64,000 nt of DNA from Pleomorphomonas sp. PLEO. GTDB lineage: Bacteria > Pseudomonadota > Alphaproteobacteria > Rhizobiales > Pleomorphomonadaceae. The translations under genes and the position numbers were made by a program. Each line of letters starts with the position of its first letter. Position 1 is the first letter of the stretch. The stretch covers positions 4,152,001-4,216,000 of the forward strand of contig NZ_CP166625.1 in assembly GCF_041320595.1 (NCBI RefSeq), written 5' to 3'. A model generated the notes under the pieces. That model ran no database searches and was not told where the DNA came from. It saw only the letters and a list, made by a program, of their open reading frames with translations. Below, one piece after another: positions 1 through 8,561 of the stretch.

Positions 1-349
1 TCGACTTGGGATCTTCCGGCTTCCAACCGCGCCGGGCGGCGAGATCGCGGGAATAGCGCGAAGTGGAGGACTGGCTCGACGCACAGCCGATCGGCGAATG
101 CTGGATAACTACCGTGTCCTTGATGATGGTGGCGTTGGTGACCGCGATCTGCTCGGCGCACATCGACGCCTGCGAATAAGGGCTATTCAACTCGCACAGC
201 CGCTTGCCACCGGGGCCGCAATCGCGGCCACAGCCAAAGGTGAAGGCGGAATCCTTGGCCAGTTGGGAAGCAGGGCCATCCCATTGGGTTATGGTGCCGA
301 GGCGCTGGTCGCGCGTTTCGGCCTGCGGGGTGCGAAGATTGATCGGCAT
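1..349 (-). CDS. Nitrogenase component 1-like protein, N-terminal part (runs off left edge)
   Basis: Reading the minus strand from an ATG at 349 gives 116 open codons with no stop before the window edge, so only the N-terminus is visible. It carries a Cys-rich stretch (FGCGRDCG, then CELNSPYSQASMCAEQ) followed by IKDTVVIQHSPIGCASS. The last block aligns by eye with the NifD block IKDMIHISHGPVGC, and the two Cys 25 residues apart match the spacing of P-cluster ligands in component 1 of nitrogenases. The extreme N-terminus (RDQRLGTITQWDG) does not look like NifD, NifK, NifE or NifN. It recalls group-IV nitrogenase-like proteins such as the methylthio-alkane reductase MarD/MarK type. I therefore call the superfamily with confidence and leave the exact enzyme open. 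An AT-rich leader lies upstream (455-590). Confidence 0.72.
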   Translation of the reverse strand, partial: MPINLRTPQAETRDQRLGTITQWDGPASQLAKDSAFTFGCGRDCGPGGKRLCELNSPYSQASMCAEQIAVTNATIIKDTVVIQHSPIGCASSQSSTSRYSRDLAARRGWKPEDPKS

Positions 350-623
350 ATGGTGTTATCCCTGTCGGCGGGTCGCTCGGAACGAACCGGTCGCGAAGGG
401 ACAAAATCGACTTCCTCAGCGACCTCTGGCTTTCAGGAGATCACGGGTGAAGATTAGACGATAGATTTAGTATTTTAAATGGCGTCCGCTGAGAGCAGTT
501 TTTGCCCCGAAACCGACAAAGCCCGAGAACTCATTTTCAGGTTTATCTATTAGTATTAATTACTTAAGGTGTTTTACCTAATTCACATGGCGTCTTCATT
601 TGAGCAGATCGCGGATACGACAA
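350..623. other. Intergenic leader of the nitrogenase-like gene
   Basis: No gene is seen here. The stretch 455-590 is clearly AT-richer than its surroundings and sits upstream of the minus-strand nitrogenase-like gene, so it probably holds its promoter. An imperfect palindrome (AGGTGTTTTACCT, about 566-578) could be a regulator site. I found no convincing sigma-54 (TGGC/TGC) element. Confidence 0.4.
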
Positions 624-653
624 AGCGCTCGAACCGGTCAGGTTTCGAGCGCT
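624..653 (-). terminator. Strong hairpin downstream of the DUF3563 gene
   Basis: AGCGCTCGAACC and GGTTTCGAGCGCT pair around a GGTCA loop with one bulged base. It lies 44 bases past the stop of the minus-strand DUF3563 gene. There is no good T-run on either side, so it may be a weak or Rho-assisted terminator or an RNA-stabilising hairpin. Confidence 0.5.
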
Positions 654-696
654 CAACGTCGTCGTTTTGCTGGTCGGCTAACTTGCCGTCAGATCC

Positions 697-849
697 TCAG
701 AGGCCAAGGCCACGGTTGCGGCTGTTCAGGTTGCGCTCGCGGGCTTCGAGGTCGTAGCGGTCGCCAGCTTCGTTGAGGTAGGCCAGATCGCGCTCAGCCT
801 GGGTGGGGGCGCGGAGGAGCTTGGCGGTACGCTTGAGGGTGGCGAACAT
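697..849 (-). CDS. DUF3563 family microprotein (50 aa)
   Basis: The 50-residue product begins MFATLKRTAKLLRAPTQAER and continues with an AYLNEAGDRYDLEARER-type segment. This is the pattern of DUF3563, a family of about 50-residue proteins common in Rhizobiales and other proteobacteria (short basic N-terminus, TQAERD-x-AYL, then D-LE-R-R). The function is unknown. The ATG at 849 is preferred over an upstream in-frame ATG at 915 because AAGGA lies at the right distance before 849 and the family starts with this short MFA/MFS-type N-terminus. No transmembrane segment is evident. The neighbours are a nitrogenase-like gene and phage-like hypothetical genes, all on the minus strand but not tightly spaced, so it is probably its own transcription unit. 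Confidence 0.8.
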   Translation of the reverse strand: MFATLKRTAKLLRAPTQAERDLAYLNEAGDRYDLEARERNLNSRNRGLGL

Positions 850-951
850 TTCGGTTTTCCTTTTCCAGACCGGAGGTTTCCGGCCTCTTTCTCTGTTTTC
901 TTTTTGCACCCTCAATATAGGCGAGAAAGCCCCTCAGACCTAATCGCAAGT

Positions 952-970
952 TCTGAAGGTCGCCTTCAGA
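952..970 (-). terminator. Short palindromic hairpin TCTGAAGG/CCTTCAGA
   Basis: TCTGAAGG-TCG-CCTTCAGA is a perfect 8-bp stem about 50 bases past the stop of the minus-strand gene ending at 1022. A very similar palindrome (GCTCTGAAGG/CCTTCAGAGC) occurs at 57719-57743 at the end of another minus-strand gene, which suggests a shared terminator-like element. No T-run follows. Confidence 0.45.
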
Positions 971-1021
971 TTCTCTTTGGATAATGGATCGTTAGCGGAT
1001 TGGGATGGCCATGATCGCTCA

Positions 1022-1621
1022 TCAGGCCATGCCCTTCAGGCACTGAAACATCTCCTTTGACAGCGGCCTCCGCTTGTCCAGCGGCACCACCCGCTCCGTC
1101 TTTCCGTCCATCAACCGCCGATAGCGCCACAGCGCCGCGCGTGCCCCCGCCCATTCATCGAGCGCCAGCGCGCGGAGCTGAGGCGGCGATGGCGGGAAAG
1201 AGAGGTTCGGCTTGTCGCCGAGGATGGCCACCTCGCCCTTGATCCAGCGCTTGGCGGCGGCTTCGACCGCCCAAGCCGGCACATCTTCGAGGGCGATCTC
1301 GTAGGCTTCCGAGCGGGCGTCAATAACCGCGTCGCTAAGGTTGCCAGCGGGAAACACCGCGAGGAGCTTGGCGACCTGCCTCAGCGAATTGAACGCGTCG
1401 GGCTTGGCCTCGGCAAGCGGGGCGATATCATCGACCAACTGCGACAAGATCGATCGTTCGTCCGGGGTCAGCGCCCGGCTCAAGGTCGGGGTCCGGCTCG
1501 CCGCCTCCTCGGGCCGCAAGGTGCGCTCCAGCTCGGCGAGCGAAGGAGGCAAGGATAGCGTCGTGAGGTGAGGCCGCAGCAGGCCGGCAAGTGCTGCGGG
1601 AAGCGCGGAAGGATTGGACAC
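1022..1621 (-). CDS. Hypothetical protein, phage/plasmid-like context (199 aa)
   Basis: The GTG start at 1621 is preceded by GGAG at 8 bases, which supports this reading. The 199-residue product has no family I can name. It has an N-terminal Leu/Pro-rich region (LAGLLRPHLTTLSLPPSLAE), a central acidic helical stretch, and the segment VPAWAVEAAAKRWIKGE. The last resembles the accessory replication or host-range proteins that follow replication-initiator-like genes in alphaproteobacterial prophages and plasmids. It overlaps the end of the upstream frame (1428-2228) by 194 bases. Codon use is ordinary GC-rich. There is no signal peptide or membrane segment. The function is unknown. Confidence 0.6.
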   Translation of the reverse strand: MSNPSALPAALAGLLRPHLTTLSLPPSLAELERTLRPEEAASRTPTLSRALTPDERSILSQLVDDIAPLAEAKPDAFNSLRQVAKLLAVFPAGNLSDAVIDARSEAYEIALEDVPAWAVEAAAKRWIKGEVAILGDKPNLSFPPSPPQLRALALDEWAGARAALWRYRRLMDGKTERVVPLDKRRPLSKEMFQCLKGMA

Positions 1622-2228
1622 TGTTTGGCTCCGGTGCTGGTTTCAGGCGGTTGTCGCGGGCTTGGCAGACGGCTTCGGTGAAGTAGCTCCAGGAACGGAT
1701 GCTCGATGGTCTGGCCCGGCTACATCGGGCCCGGATGGTTGGCAGGATGTCGGCCTGGAGGTCGCAACCGTTGCGGATCCAGTTGATCGGATCGGAGAGG
1801 ACGAGCAGCCCCGGCGATGAGGCAGGGTTGGCCAGCGCCTCTCCCCCGGCATCCGCCAATTCCCGAGCCAGCGTCTCGCCATCCGGCTCCGAGTTCGGCA
1901 TCGAGGCGGACTGAGTTTCCGAGCCCGAGTTCGAATCCGCGTCGCGCACCCCGTCCGGTGTAGTCTGGGGGGATATAGGGGGGTGTTTGGGGGTGTGGGG
2001 GAAAGAGGGGGGACGGGGGGTGTCGTGCGACTGTCCGGTGACCGTCGCGTGACCGTCACGCTTCCTGTCACGCTCCCTCTCACGCTGCTGGCGCTTGCGC
2101 TCGGTAGCCCTGGCGCGACGCTCGGCATCGACGGCGCCTCTTTCCTCGATCTCACGGACAGCGAGAACGATGGCGTCGATGGGCGCGCCAGCGGCGGCCA
2201 TGTTTTCGATGAGGCAGGCGATGCTCAT
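1428..2228 (-). CDS. Hypothetical, prophage replication-type protein with out-of-family C-terminus
   Basis: It starts at the ATG at 2228 behind GAGG. The protein opens with MSIACLIENMAAAGAPIDAI, then a very basic helical run rich in ERxR (residues about 35-60). A Pro/Ser/Thr-rich linker follows, then a well-formed segment (DPINWIRNGCDLQADILPTI, then SIRSWSYFTEAV). This layout is typical of replication-associated or helix-turn-helix proteins carried by Rhizobiales prophages and islands. After about residue 203 the composition changes to Arg/Ala/Gly/Pro-rich, as expected for an out-of-frame GC-rich reading. Exactly there the next gene starts at 1621 in another frame. The true C-terminus may be shorter, or a frameshift may have removed the original stop. 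The role is unproven. Confidence 0.5.
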   Translation of the reverse strand: MSIACLIENMAAAGAPIDAIVLAVREIEERGAVDAERRARATERKRQQRERERDRKRDGHATVTGQSHDTPRPPSFPHTPKHPPISPQTTPDGVRDADSNSGSETQSASMPNSEPDGETLARELADAGGEALANPASSPGLLVLSDPINWIRNGCDLQADILPTIRARCSRARPSSIRSWSYFTEAVCQARDNRLKPAPEPNSVQSFRASRSTCRPAAASPHDAILASFARRAGAHLAARGGGEPDPDLEPGADPGRTIDLVAVGR

Positions 2229-2524
2229 TGATCGCCCTCACTTGGCTACGTCCGCACATCCGCCTCCCGTCTCGAATGGATTTGCCCAACATTGCAAGAG
2301 CTTTACGCGCTCGCGATGTTGTTCATTCATACGGGATGAGGGTTGGCGTCTTCAAACCGAGGTGAAAGCCACACGCCTAATCGCGATCCAAGCGCTCGTT
2401 CGTTGATTCTCGTAACTTCTCGCGAATGGACCGATAGGCATACCTCTAATTGTATGAGCCTCTTGCGCGTCATAGTTTATTCCCGACCGCCTATATCTCC
2501 GGAAGTAGAGTTTGGAAGCTTGCC

Positions 2525-5500
2525 ATGGATTGGGATCTCACTCGCCTAAATCCCACAGGATTCGAACGTCTCGTTCGCGCCCTTTGTTTCCGATCATTCG
2601 GACCTGGAGGTACCGTGTTTTCTCCAGGTCCCGATGGAGGACGTGATTTTGTTTTCGAAGGAAAACTTGGAGGGTACGAATCCAAGGGATGGCAGGGATA
2701 CTTAGTTGTACAAGCAAAATTCAGAGAAAACGCTGGGCGACCAGATGATGTAGAATGGTTGATAAGGCAGCTGTCCGCTGAATTTAGAAAATATAAATCG
2801 AGTCACCCGGCCATACGAAAACCGGAATACTATATCCTCGCGACCAACATTTCTTTATCCGGTAGCGACGGGGTGGCGCCAAAAACAAAAAAGCTCCGCA
2901 CCGGTGGATACACGAAAATAGAGGACGCGCTCAAGGCATGGAAAGGAGAGTTTGGTGTCAAGGGGGTCGACGTTTGGTCGGGTGACAAGATTGTAGATTT
3001 CTTGGCGGATGCTCCCGGTATCAGGCAATCATATGCGGCCTGGATCACTCCGGGTGACGTATTGAACAAGATCCTGCAGAGCGCAAATACACTACGGCCG
3101 GAGTTCAAACACGTCGCCGGCCGCTCTCTTAAGAATATGTTGCACAGAGATCAGTTCGTTCGCCTAAAGGATGCCGGTAGTGTCGGCGACGCCCAAATCC
3201 GAACTAGCCAAATTTTTATAGATCTACCCCTTCCATCATCACGGCCGGGGCTGGGATCAGAGATGCAACCTTACGAGCACTTATCTAACTGCGCCGTGGC
3301 GCGGCTTGTCGACAGAGCAAGAGAAAAGCTCGACCCAGAAACCCTAGCCGACGAAGAGGACACTATCGGCACAAGTGGGCCGAGTAGAAGTAGAATAGTT
3401 TTGGTCGGTGGCCCTGGGCAAGGTAAATCAACAGCTACTTTGTTTTTGACACAAATTTTCCGTGCAACGCTCCTAGAAGCAGACCCAGCCACACGACGAG
3501 ATCATAATGTAAAGCGGCTCGTTCCAGAAATTCTAAAGCGAGCAGAAGCAGAGGGGATCCCGCGATCTATCCCGCACAGGTACCCTGTTCACATTTCACT
3601 GCCACGGTTTGCCGATCGCATCAGCCAACAACGCCAACTTGAGCGCGATATTCCCTCGCTGCTTTCATATATAGCATCCGAATTCGCGCTATCGTCAGAC
3701 CAAGACATTACTAAAGACGACTTACGAGCCTGGATAGAACTCCATCCTTGGCTATTGGTACTAGACGGCCTAGATGAAGTACCTCCCACTGGCGAGCGTC
3801 CGGCCATTCTCGACGCGATCTCGCAGTTCTTTACAGAAATCGCCGCCGCGAACGCGGACATATTAACGATCGTTACCACTCGCCCACAAGGATATAATAA
3901 AGACCTTGATCCCGATCTGTGGGAGCACTGGCGGTTGGCCGAGCTGAATCGCGACGAAGCACTGAAGTATGCGAAAGCGCTGGGCGAGGCGAGATATCCA
4001 GATGATAAACATCGTCGAGAGGACGTGGAGGCGATGCTAAACGAAGCTTCCCGTCAACCTGCAACTGCCCGATTAATGATTTCTCCGTTACAGGTTACTA
4101 TACTCCATTTCATCATTGACACAGGAGGAGGTGTACCCACTGCCCGTTGGACACTCTTCAACGAATATTTTGAGGTGCTAAAGCGCCGCGAGCGAGCAAA
4201 GGGTGGCCAGACGCAGAGAATTCTTGAACGTCATTTGAGTCACCTCGGGCCAATACATCACCGAGCGGGGCTTGTGCTCCAAACAGATAGCGAGCAACAA
4301 GGCGGGGCAGGAGGTAAATTGTCTCACGCTCGGTTCCGCGATTTAGTCCATAAATATTTAGTCTCTGAAGGTTTCTCCACTGCAGAAGTTGAAACTCGCG
4401 TAAAAGAACTTATGGAGCTTGCGCTCAATCGACTTGTGCTCTTGTCAACACAAGAAGAGGAACAAATCCAATTTGACGTCCGCTCTCTTCAGGAATTTAT
4501 GGCTGCGGCAGCCCTAACATCTGGTGACGAAGCACTAATGGAAGAGCGACTGGCTTATATCGCCGGAAAAGCGCATTGGAGACATGTTTTCTTGATCGCA
4601 GCCAGCCGCTGCTTCGCCGACGATAGCTTCCACTACAGGCGCGCGACAATTGTCAACATTCCTCGCCAAATGGACTCTGCGGAGCCCGATTTACTCGTAA
4701 AGAACGGAGCGAAACTCGCCCTAGAGCTTATTTCGGATGGCATAGGTCTAGATCACCCCCACTCTAGACGGCCGTTACTGCAACACAGTATGGATTTACT
4801 TTCTTTAGGTCCCGATAGTTATGATGATCGCCTCGTAACAGTGTGGGATTCCACTACGCTCGACCTAGCGGAAGCCTTGCTTCGTGAACGCATTAAAGAT
4901 GGCTCTTCCACTGGAGCTTCGGCTGCCTGGAAGCTGCTGTTCAGAATGACTCGCGAGCATAGCGAGTGGGCGACCACACTGATTGTGAGTATGTGGCCGA
5001 AAGACACGCAGGCCTCTCTACTCGCGCTTAGCCAAGCAACGGCCCCTCTAGATAATGCGCAACTTATTCAGCTCGCAACTCTGACAGTTGCGTCGGCAGG
5101 ACCAAATTGTAAAACCACTTTACGGGATTTCTCGCAGTCACTACGACATTTTCAGGATGAGTCCGAACGCAACTCTCATTCCGATTTATGCAGTCTGTTG
5201 CCCACGGGGCTTGGCTTTGACCATTCAAGACGCTTAATAAAAGTTCTCGGGATAGAGAGTCCCTTTGCAACGTTGCAAGTTCTACTAAACGCAGCGGACT
5301 CTTTTAGAGTTTACAATCGAACTTACCTCGATAGAAATCTTTGGTGCGCGTTCCAGGCCGCAGCGTCATTTATCGACCGACCGAGCAAAAAGTCTCTTCA
5401 CGATGCGGCGACCATTATCGCACTTCATTCGTTTGAAACAGCCCGATCGTTCCTTTGGTTGTTACCCTGGCCATTGGCGACTCTGATCTGCGAGTCTCAG

Positions 5501-6523
5501 GACCCAGCAGCTCTTTTGAAAATCGCCAACGAAGTAAGAGACGGTGAGAGAGCGGGATTAAAGGAGTGGAAGTCTGCTGAGCGCCGCTGGCTTGAAATAG
5601 GAGTTACTCAAGCGGATCTTGCGTATTTAGAGTCTGGTCGATTCTTTGGGCGCGATGTGGCAACGGTCGGAGCCCCCCCGATTTTGTCAGTTTCTATTTC
5701 TAACAATGCCGAAGCGCTAAATACCTCAGATCGGTTAGCCGACGCGGCCTCAAAGGTGACGCACCCGCTTATAAACAAGCACCTCATCAACGCGGCTCAT
5801 ACGGCGCTTCTAGGCGCACCGCCCCACAGTTGCAAATCGCCGGAACTAGCCCGAAGGCTTTTGCACTTGCTTGTGCAATGTAGTTACATTCGCGCTGCGG
5901 ATCTTTCTATGTTCGATTTGCAGGTTTTTCAGGATCCATCGCTTCTCGCTGAATTGGTCGAATTGATAAAGCGGTGCGACAGTGACCAGACCCTGGATGT
6001 TGATCTCGGTGCGTTAGTTGCCCTGTTTAATATCTCAAATACAAGAGAGCTGATCCAACTAATATTGTTGTCAATTAGGTCTTCTTCTCAGGAAGACATT
6101 AGAAGCGCAATTTCCAAGCTCGACTCCGGCGCCTTTCTGTATCAACCAACAGACGAGAGACGTGTAAGAGAATCTGTCGCGCTTTTACGGATGATTTCTG
6201 GGACTTCTAGTGACGTTTGTCGAGATTGCGAAGATCTTCTTTCAAACGAAGATCGAGATACGGTAAGTGAGGTTGCGATACGCATACTCAACGGCGATTT
6301 AATCGGCTCAGATGCTAGAATTTCAGTTTTGGTTTTTATTATGCGCCAGCTTCGTGAGAAGTCGAGCAACGTTAGTAGTCGCCTAGCTGAACCTCTAAGG
6401 AAGGCGTTGGATACGCGCCGCTCAGAACTTCATACTAGATCAGTGTGGATAGATCACCTCCGCCTGCCCTCCGACAGCTTTTCTTGTCTTCTTCCTTCTC
6501 AAGAAGGAAGCCCTAAGCATTAA
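2525..6523 (+). CDS. NACHT-domain NTPase with N-terminal Mrr-like nuclease domain (putative anti-phage NLR)
   Basis: The product has 1332 residues. Residues about 10-120 look like a PD-(D/E)XK nuclease of the Mrr/DUF4420 kind, with FERLVRALCF, GPDGGRDF (D41) and VVQAKF (Q63-x-K65). Residues about 285-520 form a NACHT/STAND ATPase, with Walker A GGPGQGKST (295-303), Walker B LLVLDGLDE (D414), then TTRPQGY. The remaining 800 residues are Leu-rich and helical without clear repeats, as in the sensor arms of bacterial NLRs. Avs and related NACHT proteins use such an arm to sense phage proteins and oligomerise to activate the N-terminal effector, here presumably DNA cleavage. I chose the ATG at 2525 because GGAAG lies about 9 bases upstream; the in-frame ATG at 2450 has no RBS. 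GC is visibly lower than in the flanks, and the gene abuts tRNA-Gly, so transfer is likely. The exact Avs-type class is not determined. Confidence 0.82.
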   Translation: MDWDLTRLNPTGFERLVRALCFRSFGPGGTVFSPGPDGGRDFVFEGKLGGYESKGWQGYLVVQAKFRENAGRPDDVEWLIRQLSAEFRKYKSSHPAIRKPEYYILATNISLSGSDGVAPKTKKLRTGGYTKIEDALKAWKGEFGVKGVDVWSGDKIVDFLADAPGIRQSYAAWITPGDVLNKILQSANTLRPEFKHVAGRSLKNMLHRDQFVRLKDAGSVGDAQIRTSQIFIDLPLPSSRPGLGSEMQPYEHLSNCAVARLVDRAREKLDPETLADEEDTIGTSGPSRSRIVLVGGPGQGKSTATLFLTQIFRATLLEADPATRRDHNVKRLVPEILKRAEAEGIPRSIPHRYPVHISLPRFADRISQQRQLERDIPSLLSYIASEFALSSDQDITKDDLRAWIELHPWLLVLDGLDEVPPTGERPAILDAISQFFTEIAAANADILTIVTTRPQGYNKDLDPDLWEHWRLAELNRDEALKYAKALGEARYPDDKHRREDVEAMLNEASRQPATARLMISPLQVTILHFIIDTGGGVPTARWTLFNEYFEVLKRRERAKGGQTQRILERHLSHLGPIHHRAGLVLQTDSEQQGGAGGKLSHARFRDLVHKYLVSEGFSTAEVETRVKELMELALNRLVLLSTQEEEQIQFDVRSLQEFMAAAALTSGDEALMEERLAYIAGKAHWRHVFLIAASRCFADDSFHYRRATIVNIPRQMDSAEPDLLVKNGAKLALELISDGIGLDHPHSRRPLLQHSMDLLSLGPDSYDDRLVTVWDSTTLDLAEALLRERIKDGSSTGASAAWKLLFRMTREHSEWATTLIVSMWPKDTQASLLALSQATAPLDNAQLIQLATLTVASAGPNCKTTLRDFSQSLRHFQDESERNSHSDLCSLLPTGLGFDHSRRLIKVLGIESPFATLQVLLNAADSFRVYNRTYLDRNLWCAFQAAASFIDRPSKKSLHDAATIIALHSFETARSFLWLLPWPLATLICESQDPAALLKIANEVRDGERAGLKEWKSAERRWLEIGVTQADLAYLESGRFFGRDVATVGAPPILSVSISNNAEALNTSDRLADAASKVTHPLINKHLINAAHTALLGAPPHSCKSPELARRLLHLLVQCSYIRAADLSMFDLQVFQDPSLLAELVELIKRCDSDQTLDVDLGALVALFNISNTRELIQLILLSIRSSSQEDIRSAISKLDSGAFLYQPTDERRVRESVALLRMISGTSSDVCRDCEDLLSNEDRDTVSEVAIRILNGDLIGSDARISVLVFIMRQLREKSSNVSSRLAEPLRKALDTRRSELHTRSVWIDHLRLPSDSFSCLLPSQEGSPKH

Positions 6524-6629
6524 AGGAAGGACGTCTCCGGTGACCAGAATCTAAAGAACCTAGAACGCCACACGCTCAGACCAGCCTAGCGCTGCGCTGT
6601 AGGTGAAAACGTTTAAAGGATGTGAAATC

Positions 6630-6703
6630 TGGAGCGGGTAGAGGGAATCGAACCCTCGTATTCAGCTTGGAAGGCTGCTGCTCTACCATTGAGCTACACC
6701 CGC
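6630..6703 (-). tRNA. tRNA-Gly (anticodon TCC)
   Basis: The minus strand folds as a full cloverleaf. Acceptor GCGGGTG pairs with TACCCGC, the anticodon stem-loop has CTTCCAA centred on TCC, and the T-arm is GAGGGTTCGATTCCCTC. Discriminator T is followed by an encoded CCA (6632-6630). The NACHT gene ends about 100 bases from its 3' end, the usual side for island insertion. Confidence 0.97.
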
Positions 6704-6741
6704 TTCGATGGGCGGATATTTATGGAGACGCGGGCGGCTTG

Positions 6742-7779
6742 TCAACGGCGCAACACGTCCGCCAGCGCTGAGATCATCGCATGAACCACAGCCGGATCGG
6801 CGCGGCGGCCGGTGTGATTGAGGCGGATGAGGCGCTCGGCCCCAGCCCCGACGCCCAGGGAGAATTCCGGGTCGGTGGCTCTGAGCTGGTCGAGGAGGGG
6901 CGCGATGTCGACATCGGCCGGCACCGCGAAAGTCGTGACGAGATGCGACGCCTCCTCCGGCCCTGCCCACGGCTTCAGCCCGAGCGCCTGGAGGCCATCG
7001 CGGGCCGCGGTGGCGGCCTCAGTGTGGCGATCAATGATGCTGTCGATCCCCTCGGCCTCGACGCGGTCGAGCGCGGCGGCGAGCGCCCAGAGTTCCAGCG
7101 GCGGCGGTGTGCCCGGCAGGGCGCCCCTGCCAGCATCGAGCCAGAGCCGCTTCTGGTCGAGGAGCGACAGGGTCGAGGTCGCAGGCGCGTCGGGACGGTC
7201 GATCTCGGCCCAGGCGCGCTTGCTGACCGAGACGGCGGAGATGCCGGCTGGCCCGGCCAGCGCCTTCTGCGGTCCGATAACGACGACATCTGCCCCCATG
7301 GCATCGGCGGCGAAGGAATGCCCGCCCAGCGAAGCAACCGCGTCGACGACGGTGAGCATGTCGCGCTCACGGGCAAGGCGCAGGATGGCCTCCAGCGGAT
7401 TGCAGATGCCGCTCGCCGATTCCGCATGCACCAGGGCCAGCAACTTGGCATCGGGATGGGCATCGAGCGTCGCCGCCACCGCCCGCGTGCTGACCGGCCG
7501 TGCCGCTTCGGCGCGAATTTCAACGACGCTGGCGCCGGCCCGCCGCAGCCAACGGCCGAACCAGACGCCATAAGGGCTGGTCACGATGTTGATGACCTTG
7601 AAGCCCGGCCGGCCGAGGCTGACCGCCACCGCTTCGAGCGCCACCACCGCCTCGGCCTGCACGAGCAACACGTCGCCCGACGTACCGATCAGCCGGGCGA
7701 GGCGGTCGGCGAGACCGGCGACACGATCGGCCGGGAACGCCGGCGGGTCGAGGAGGCTGGCGGGATCAAAGTCGTTCAT
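6742..7779 (-). CDS. PLP-dependent class V aminotransferase-like protein
   Basis: This 345-residue protein has the fold-type I PLP pattern of alanine-glyoxylate/serine-pyruvate aminotransferases. It shows a cofactor Asp in VVDAVASLGG (D146) and the Schiff-base lysine in VIGPQKALAGPAG (K172). It has no signal peptide and should be cytoplasmic. Its start overlaps the stop of the ABC ATPase gene by four bases (ATGA), so it is the last gene of a five-gene minus-strand operon: permease, permease, ATPase, ATPase, aminotransferase. The context suggests it processes an amino-acid-like or peptide-like compound brought in by that transporter. The substrate cannot be read from the sequence. The C-terminal SLGVGAG...IRLNHTG block is normal for the family. 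Confidence 0.85.
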   Translation of the reverse strand: MNDFDPASLLDPPAFPADRVAGLADRLARLIGTSGDVLLVQAEAVVALEAVAVSLGRPGFKVINIVTSPYGVWFGRWLRRAGASVVEIRAEAARPVSTRAVAATLDAHPDAKLLALVHAESASGICNPLEAILRLARERDMLTVVDAVASLGGHSFAADAMGADVVVIGPQKALAGPAGISAVSVSKRAWAEIDRPDAPATSTLSLLDQKRLWLDAGRGALPGTPPPLELWALAAALDRVEAEGIDSIIDRHTEAATAARDGLQALGLKPWAGPEEASHLVTTFAVPADVDIAPLLDQLRATDPEFSLGVGAGAERLIRLNHTGRRADPAVVHAMISALADVLRR

Positions 7780-8561
7780 GCTGGCGGCTCTCCCTTGAGG
7801 CGCGGCACGGCGCCGATCAGATCTTTCAGGACGTCGGAGGACGGCGCGGTGATAACGCTGGCGGCCGGCCCTTGCTCGACGATGCGACCGGCGGCCATCA
7901 CCGCGATGCGATGGGAGACGGCGCGCACCACGGCGAGGTCGTGCGAAATGAAGAGATAGCCGACGCCGGTTTCCCGCTGCAGGTCGACCAACAGCTCCAG
8001 TATACGGCCGCGCACCGAAACGTCGAGCGCCGACACCGCTTCGTCGAGGACGATGAGGCGCGGCCCGACGGCAATGGCGCGGGCGATGGCCACCCGCTGG
8101 CGCTGACCGCCAGAGATGTCCCGGATCGAGCGCCCGACCAAGCCGGACGACAGGCCGACCCGGTCGATCAGCCGGGCGACTTCGGCGGCGCGCTCCGCCT
8201 TGGCAACCACGGCGTGAATGCGCAGCGCGTCGGCAATGACACCGCTCACCGTGGCGCGCGGGTTGAAGGCGGCGAGCGGGTCCTGGAACACCATCTGCAT
8301 GTGCCGCCGGGCGGCGCGCAGGCGGCCACCGCCGAGCGCCAGCCAGTCGTCGCCCATGAAGGCGATGGAACCGCTCTCCGGCGCCATGAGGCGGGTTAGC
8401 ACGCGCGCCAGCGTCGACTTGCCGCAGCCGGAGCTGCCGACGAGCCCCAGCGTCTCGCCGGGTGCGATGGCCAGCGACACGCCGTCGAGTGCGACGACGC
8501 GGCGCCCGCCACTTACAAAGGTTTGGCGCAGATCGCGGGCGATGAGCAGCGGCTCGCTCAT
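7776..8561 (-). CDS. ABC transporter ATP-binding protein, DppF/OppF type
   Basis: The product has 261 residues with all motifs of an active ABC ATPase: Walker A GSSGCGKST, Q-loop MVFQDPLAAFNPR, signature ISGGQRQR, Walker B LIVLDEAVSALD and H-loop ISHDL. The Q-loop wording and length point to the peptide/nickel/opine family (Dpp, Opp, Nik). It would be the second of two different nucleotide-binding subunits of the transporter encoded upstream. It overlaps both neighbours by four bases, which indicates translational coupling. No binding-protein gene is present in this operon. Confidence 0.93.
   Translation of the reverse strand: MSEPLLIARDLRQTFVSGGRRVVALDGVSLAIAPGETLGLVGSSGCGKSTLARVLTRLMAPESGSIAFMGDDWLALGGGRLRAARRHMQMVFQDPLAAFNPRATVSGVIADALRIHAVVAKAERAAEVARLIDRVGLSSGLVGRSIRDISGGQRQRVAIARAIAVGPRLIVLDEAVSALDVSVRGRILELLVDLQRETGVGYLFISHDLAVVRAVSHRIAVMAAGRIVEQGPAASVITAPSSDVLKDLIGAVPRLKGEPPA

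Noticed and set aside
350-6629. Duplicated tRNA-Gly 3' end (att site) bounding the NACHT island
   Set aside because: I looked for a second copy of the tRNA-Gly 3' sequence left of the NACHT gene and found none; no integrase gene is present either.
6781-7959. 392-codon plus-strand frame opposite the aminotransferase and ATPase genes
   Set aside because: It is antisense to genes with clear PLP and ABC motifs, has Arg/Gly-rich low-quality composition, and matches no family; it is a GC-rich shadow.
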